DNA of 64,000 bases, taken from the NCBI RefSeq assembly GCF_003033885.1, contig NZ_CP024081.1:4838230-4902229 (forward strand), in the 5' to 3' direction. Shown piece after piece: positions 62,094 through 64,000 of the stretch (position 1 is the first letter of the stretch; each line of letters begins with the position of its first letter). Below the pieces are notes generated by a model that was given only the letters and a program-made list of their open reading frames with translations, did not search any database and had not been told where the DNA came from. Position numbers and translations under genes: made by a program. The stretch is from Pseudomonas rhizophila. GTDB lineage: Bacteria > Pseudomonadota > Gammaproteobacteria > Pseudomonadales > Pseudomonadaceae.

Positions 62094-63659
62094 ATGCGTA
62101 ACAACCAGCCCGTCACACAACGCGAAAGGACCTTCCCGGCCCAACAACGTCTGATTTCCACTACCGATGCCAAAGGTGTGATCACCTATTGCAACGACGC
62201 GTTCGTTGAAATCAGCGGGTTTTCCAAGGAGGAACTGATCCGCTCGCCCCACAACCTGGTACGCCATCCCGATGTGCCGTCGGCCGTGTTCGCCCATATG
62301 TGGAACACGCTCAAACAAGGCTTGCCATGGATGGGTATCGTCAAGAATCGCTGCAAGAGCGGTGACCATTACTGGGTCAACGCCTATGTCACCCCCGTGT
62401 TCGAAGGTAACCAGGTGATCGGCTACGAGTCGGTGCGGGTCAAGCCCAGCGCCGAGCAGATCAGCCGGGCCGAAGCGCTCTATCAACGCATCAATCAGGG
62501 CAAGCCGGCGATCCCGCGCAGCGACAAATGGTTGCCGATCCTGCAGGACTGGCTGCCGTTTATCCTGGTCAGCCAATTGAGCTTCGTGGTTGGCGCATTT
62601 CTCAATTCCTCCTGGGGCTTTGCCCTGGCTGCCGTGCTCTCGGTGCCCCTGGGCCTGATGGGCCTGCAATGGCAACAGCGCGGGATCAAGCGCCTGCTGC
62701 GTCTGGCCGAGCAAACCACCTCCGATCCGTTGATCGCCCGGATGTACACCGACAGTCGAGGCGTCCAGGCGCGCCTGGAGATGTCGATCCTCAGCCAGGA
62801 AGCTCGCCTGAAAACCTGCCTGACCCGGTTGCAGGACACTGCCGAACACCTCAACGAGCAGGCGCGGCAGTCGAATTCGCTGGCCCATAACAGCTCCAGT
62901 GGGCTGGAACGCCAGCGAGTGGAGACCGAACAGGTGGCCACCGCCGTCAACGAGATGGCCGCGACGACCCAGGAAGTCGCCAGCCACGTGCAACGCACCG
63001 CCGACGCCACCCAGGAAGCCAATCGCCTGACCAGTCGTGGACGCGACATCGCCGGGGAAACCCGTGAAGCCATCGAGCGTTTGTCGGTGGTGGTGGGCGA
63101 GACCGGGCAGACCGTGACCCAGCTGGCCAAGGACAGCGACGAGATTGGTGGCGTGGTGGACGTGATCAAAGGCATTGCCGACCAGACCAACCTGCTGGCC
63201 CTCAACGCCGCCATCGAAGCGGCCCGCGCCGGAGAGATGGGTCGCGGCTTTGCCGTGGTGGCGGACGAAGTGCGCCAACTGGCGCAACGTACCAGTGAAT
63301 CCACCGGGCAGATCCACGCCCTGATCGCCAAGCTCCAGCAAACCGCCACCAATGCCGTGCAGACCATGGATGCCGGCCACCGCCAGGCTGAAGAAGGCGT
63401 GGCTCGGGTCATGGAGGCGGACGCAGCGCTGGTGGGGATCAGTGAAGCGGTGGCCAACATCACCGACATGACCACCCAGATCGCTGCCGCTACCGAAGAG
63501 CAGAGTTCGGTGGCCGAAGAGATCAGCCGCAACATCAGCAACATCTCGGAACTGGCCGACCAGACCTCGGGCCAGGCCCACAGCTCGGCGCTACTGAGCG
63601 AAGAACTGACCCGCACCGCCAATACGCAGTATTCACTGGTGGAGCGGTTCAACCGCTGA
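62094..63659 (+). CDS. aer: Aer-type PAS chemoreceptor (aerotaxis)
   Basis: A 521-residue methyl-accepting-type receptor without a periplasmic sensor. The N-terminal PAS domain (about 25-120; [21 protein letters not shown] and [11 protein letters not shown]) should bind FAD. A hydrophobic pair (about 150-195; [27 protein letters not shown]) anchors it. The C-terminal signalling domain has the hairpin tip [37 protein letters not shown]. There is no obvious HAMP or methylation pentapeptide, as in E. coli Aer. ATG at 62094 is chosen; the long open sequence upstream is out of the family. Confidence 0.9.
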   Translation: MRNNQPVTQRERTFPAQQRLISTTDAKGVITYCNDAFVEISGFSKEELIRSPHNLVRHPDVPSAVFAHMWNTLKQGLPWMGIVKNRCKSGDHYWVNAYVTPVFEGNQVIGYESVRVKPSAEQISRAEALYQRINQGKPAIPRSDKWLPILQDWLPFILVSQLSFVVGAFLNSSWGFALAAVLSVPLGLMGLQWQQRGIKRLLRLAEQTTSDPLIARMYTDSRGVQARLEMSILSQEARLKTCLTRLQDTAEHLNEQARQSNSLAHNSSSGLERQRVETEQVATAVNEMAATTQEVASHVQRTADATQEANRLTSRGRDIAGETREAIERLSVVVGETGQTVTQLAKDSDEIGGVVDVIKGIADQTNLLALNAAIEAARAGEMGRGFAVVADEVRQLAQRTSESTGQIHALIAKLQQTATNAVQTMDAGHRQAEEGVARVMEADAALVGISEAVANITDMTTQIAAATEEQSSVAEEISRNISNISELADQTSGQAHSSALLSEELTRTANTQYSLVERFNR

Positions 63660-63675
63660 TAGAAGCCTGCCTCAT

Positions 63676-63708
63676 GAAAAACCCGGACAGCGCAAGCTTC
63701 CGGGTTTT
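63676..63708 (+). terminator. Terminator of aer
   Basis: Stem AAAAACCCGGA / TCCGGGTTTTT separated by about 11 bases. Confidence 0.88.
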
Positions 63709-63723
63709 TTGTTGCCTGACAGA

Positions 63724-63753
63724 CCGCTATCGCGAGCAGGCTCGCTCCCACAG
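63724..63753. repeat. Single REP element
   Basis: One REP palindrome (CCGCTATCGCGAGCAGG...CCACAG) without a close inverted partner, immediately before the 59-bp tandem repeat. Confidence 0.85.
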
Positions 63754-63756
63754 GGG

Positions 63757-64000
63757 GTCAAGGTTGCTCATTCAAAGGCATTCCAATTGTGGGAGCAGCC
63801 TTACTCCCTCAGAGGGTCAAGGTTGCTCATTCAAAGGCATTCCAATTGTGGGAGCAGGCTTACTCCCTCAGAGGGTCAAGGTTGCTCATTCAAAGGCATT
63901 CCAATTGTGGGAGCAGGCTTACTCCCTCAGAGGGTCAAGGTTGCTCATTCAAAGGCATTCCAATTGTGGGAGCAGGCTTACTCCCTCAGAGGGCAGAGGG
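63757..64000. repeat. 59-bp tandem repeat, four copies at window edge
   Basis: Units start at 63757, 63816, 63875 and 63934, so the period is exactly 59 bp. Each contains GTCAAGGTTGCTCATTCAAA and a REP-like CAATTGTGGGAGCAGGCTTAC half followed by TCCCTCAGAGG. The first copy has GCAGCC instead of GCAGGC. The last copy ends with divergent bases (GGGCAGAGGG) and may continue beyond the window. Confidence 0.93.

Overview
This window is a chromosomal segment of a fluorescent Pseudomonas, most likely the P. fluorescens complex. The evidence is the high-GC coding style, the abundant REP palindromes (GTGGGAGCGAGC...GCTCGCGATAG pairs), and a gene order that follows the Pseudomonas backbone: lolCDE, pilZ/GDPD, sthA, gap, mfd, mtiP-nagZ, psrA/lexA-sulA, topA, fadBA, uup, slt, pdxB. 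I assigned it from sequence features and recalled synteny; no database search was run.

Region 1-5.4 kb is accessory and more AT-rich. It holds an orphan gene (315-1256) and then a small genomic island of about 3.75 kb inserted in the 5' end of dusA. The displaced native start of dusA (27 codons) remains at 1581-1664. The island supplies a replacement promoter and first codons, so dusA is intact at 5328-6323. The island carries a SIR2-STAND NTPase resembling the single-gene Avs5-type anti-phage proteins and an AlpA-type regulator. No integrase is left.

Region 5.3-24.4 kb is core: dusA, transaldolase, an RssB/STAS pair, mlaA, a HAD-fold protein that lacks catalytic aspartates and sits behind a near-ideal PHO box, queF, a copper module (cupredoxin, CopR box, copRS), lolCDE with a terminator-like hairpin before lolE, pilZ-GDPD, sthA, apbE, and a citrate/tricarballylate-type symporter broken by a one-base frameshift.

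Region 24.4-36 kb holds gap and mfd (divergent), csiV, a SWIM/SNF2 helicase, an exact 134-bp-period array of REP doublets (32.8-33.8 kb) ending in a remnant of a second SNF2 helicase, then mtiP and nagZ. Region 36-46 kb holds psrA and lexA-sulA (divergent, with two PsrA boxes and two SOS boxes), two small proteins, topA and the fadBA beta-oxidation operon. A 27-bp double operator upstream of fadB matches the psrA operator at 17 positions, tying regulator and target together. A structured small-RNA candidate lies just beyond it.

Region 46-64 kb holds a universal stress protein, Uup, Slt, an ABC exporter, pdxB, a MATE pump, a TusA-like protein, rlmM, acnA, a CPBP protease and an Aer-type PAS chemoreceptor, ending in a 59-bp tandem repeat that runs to the window edge.
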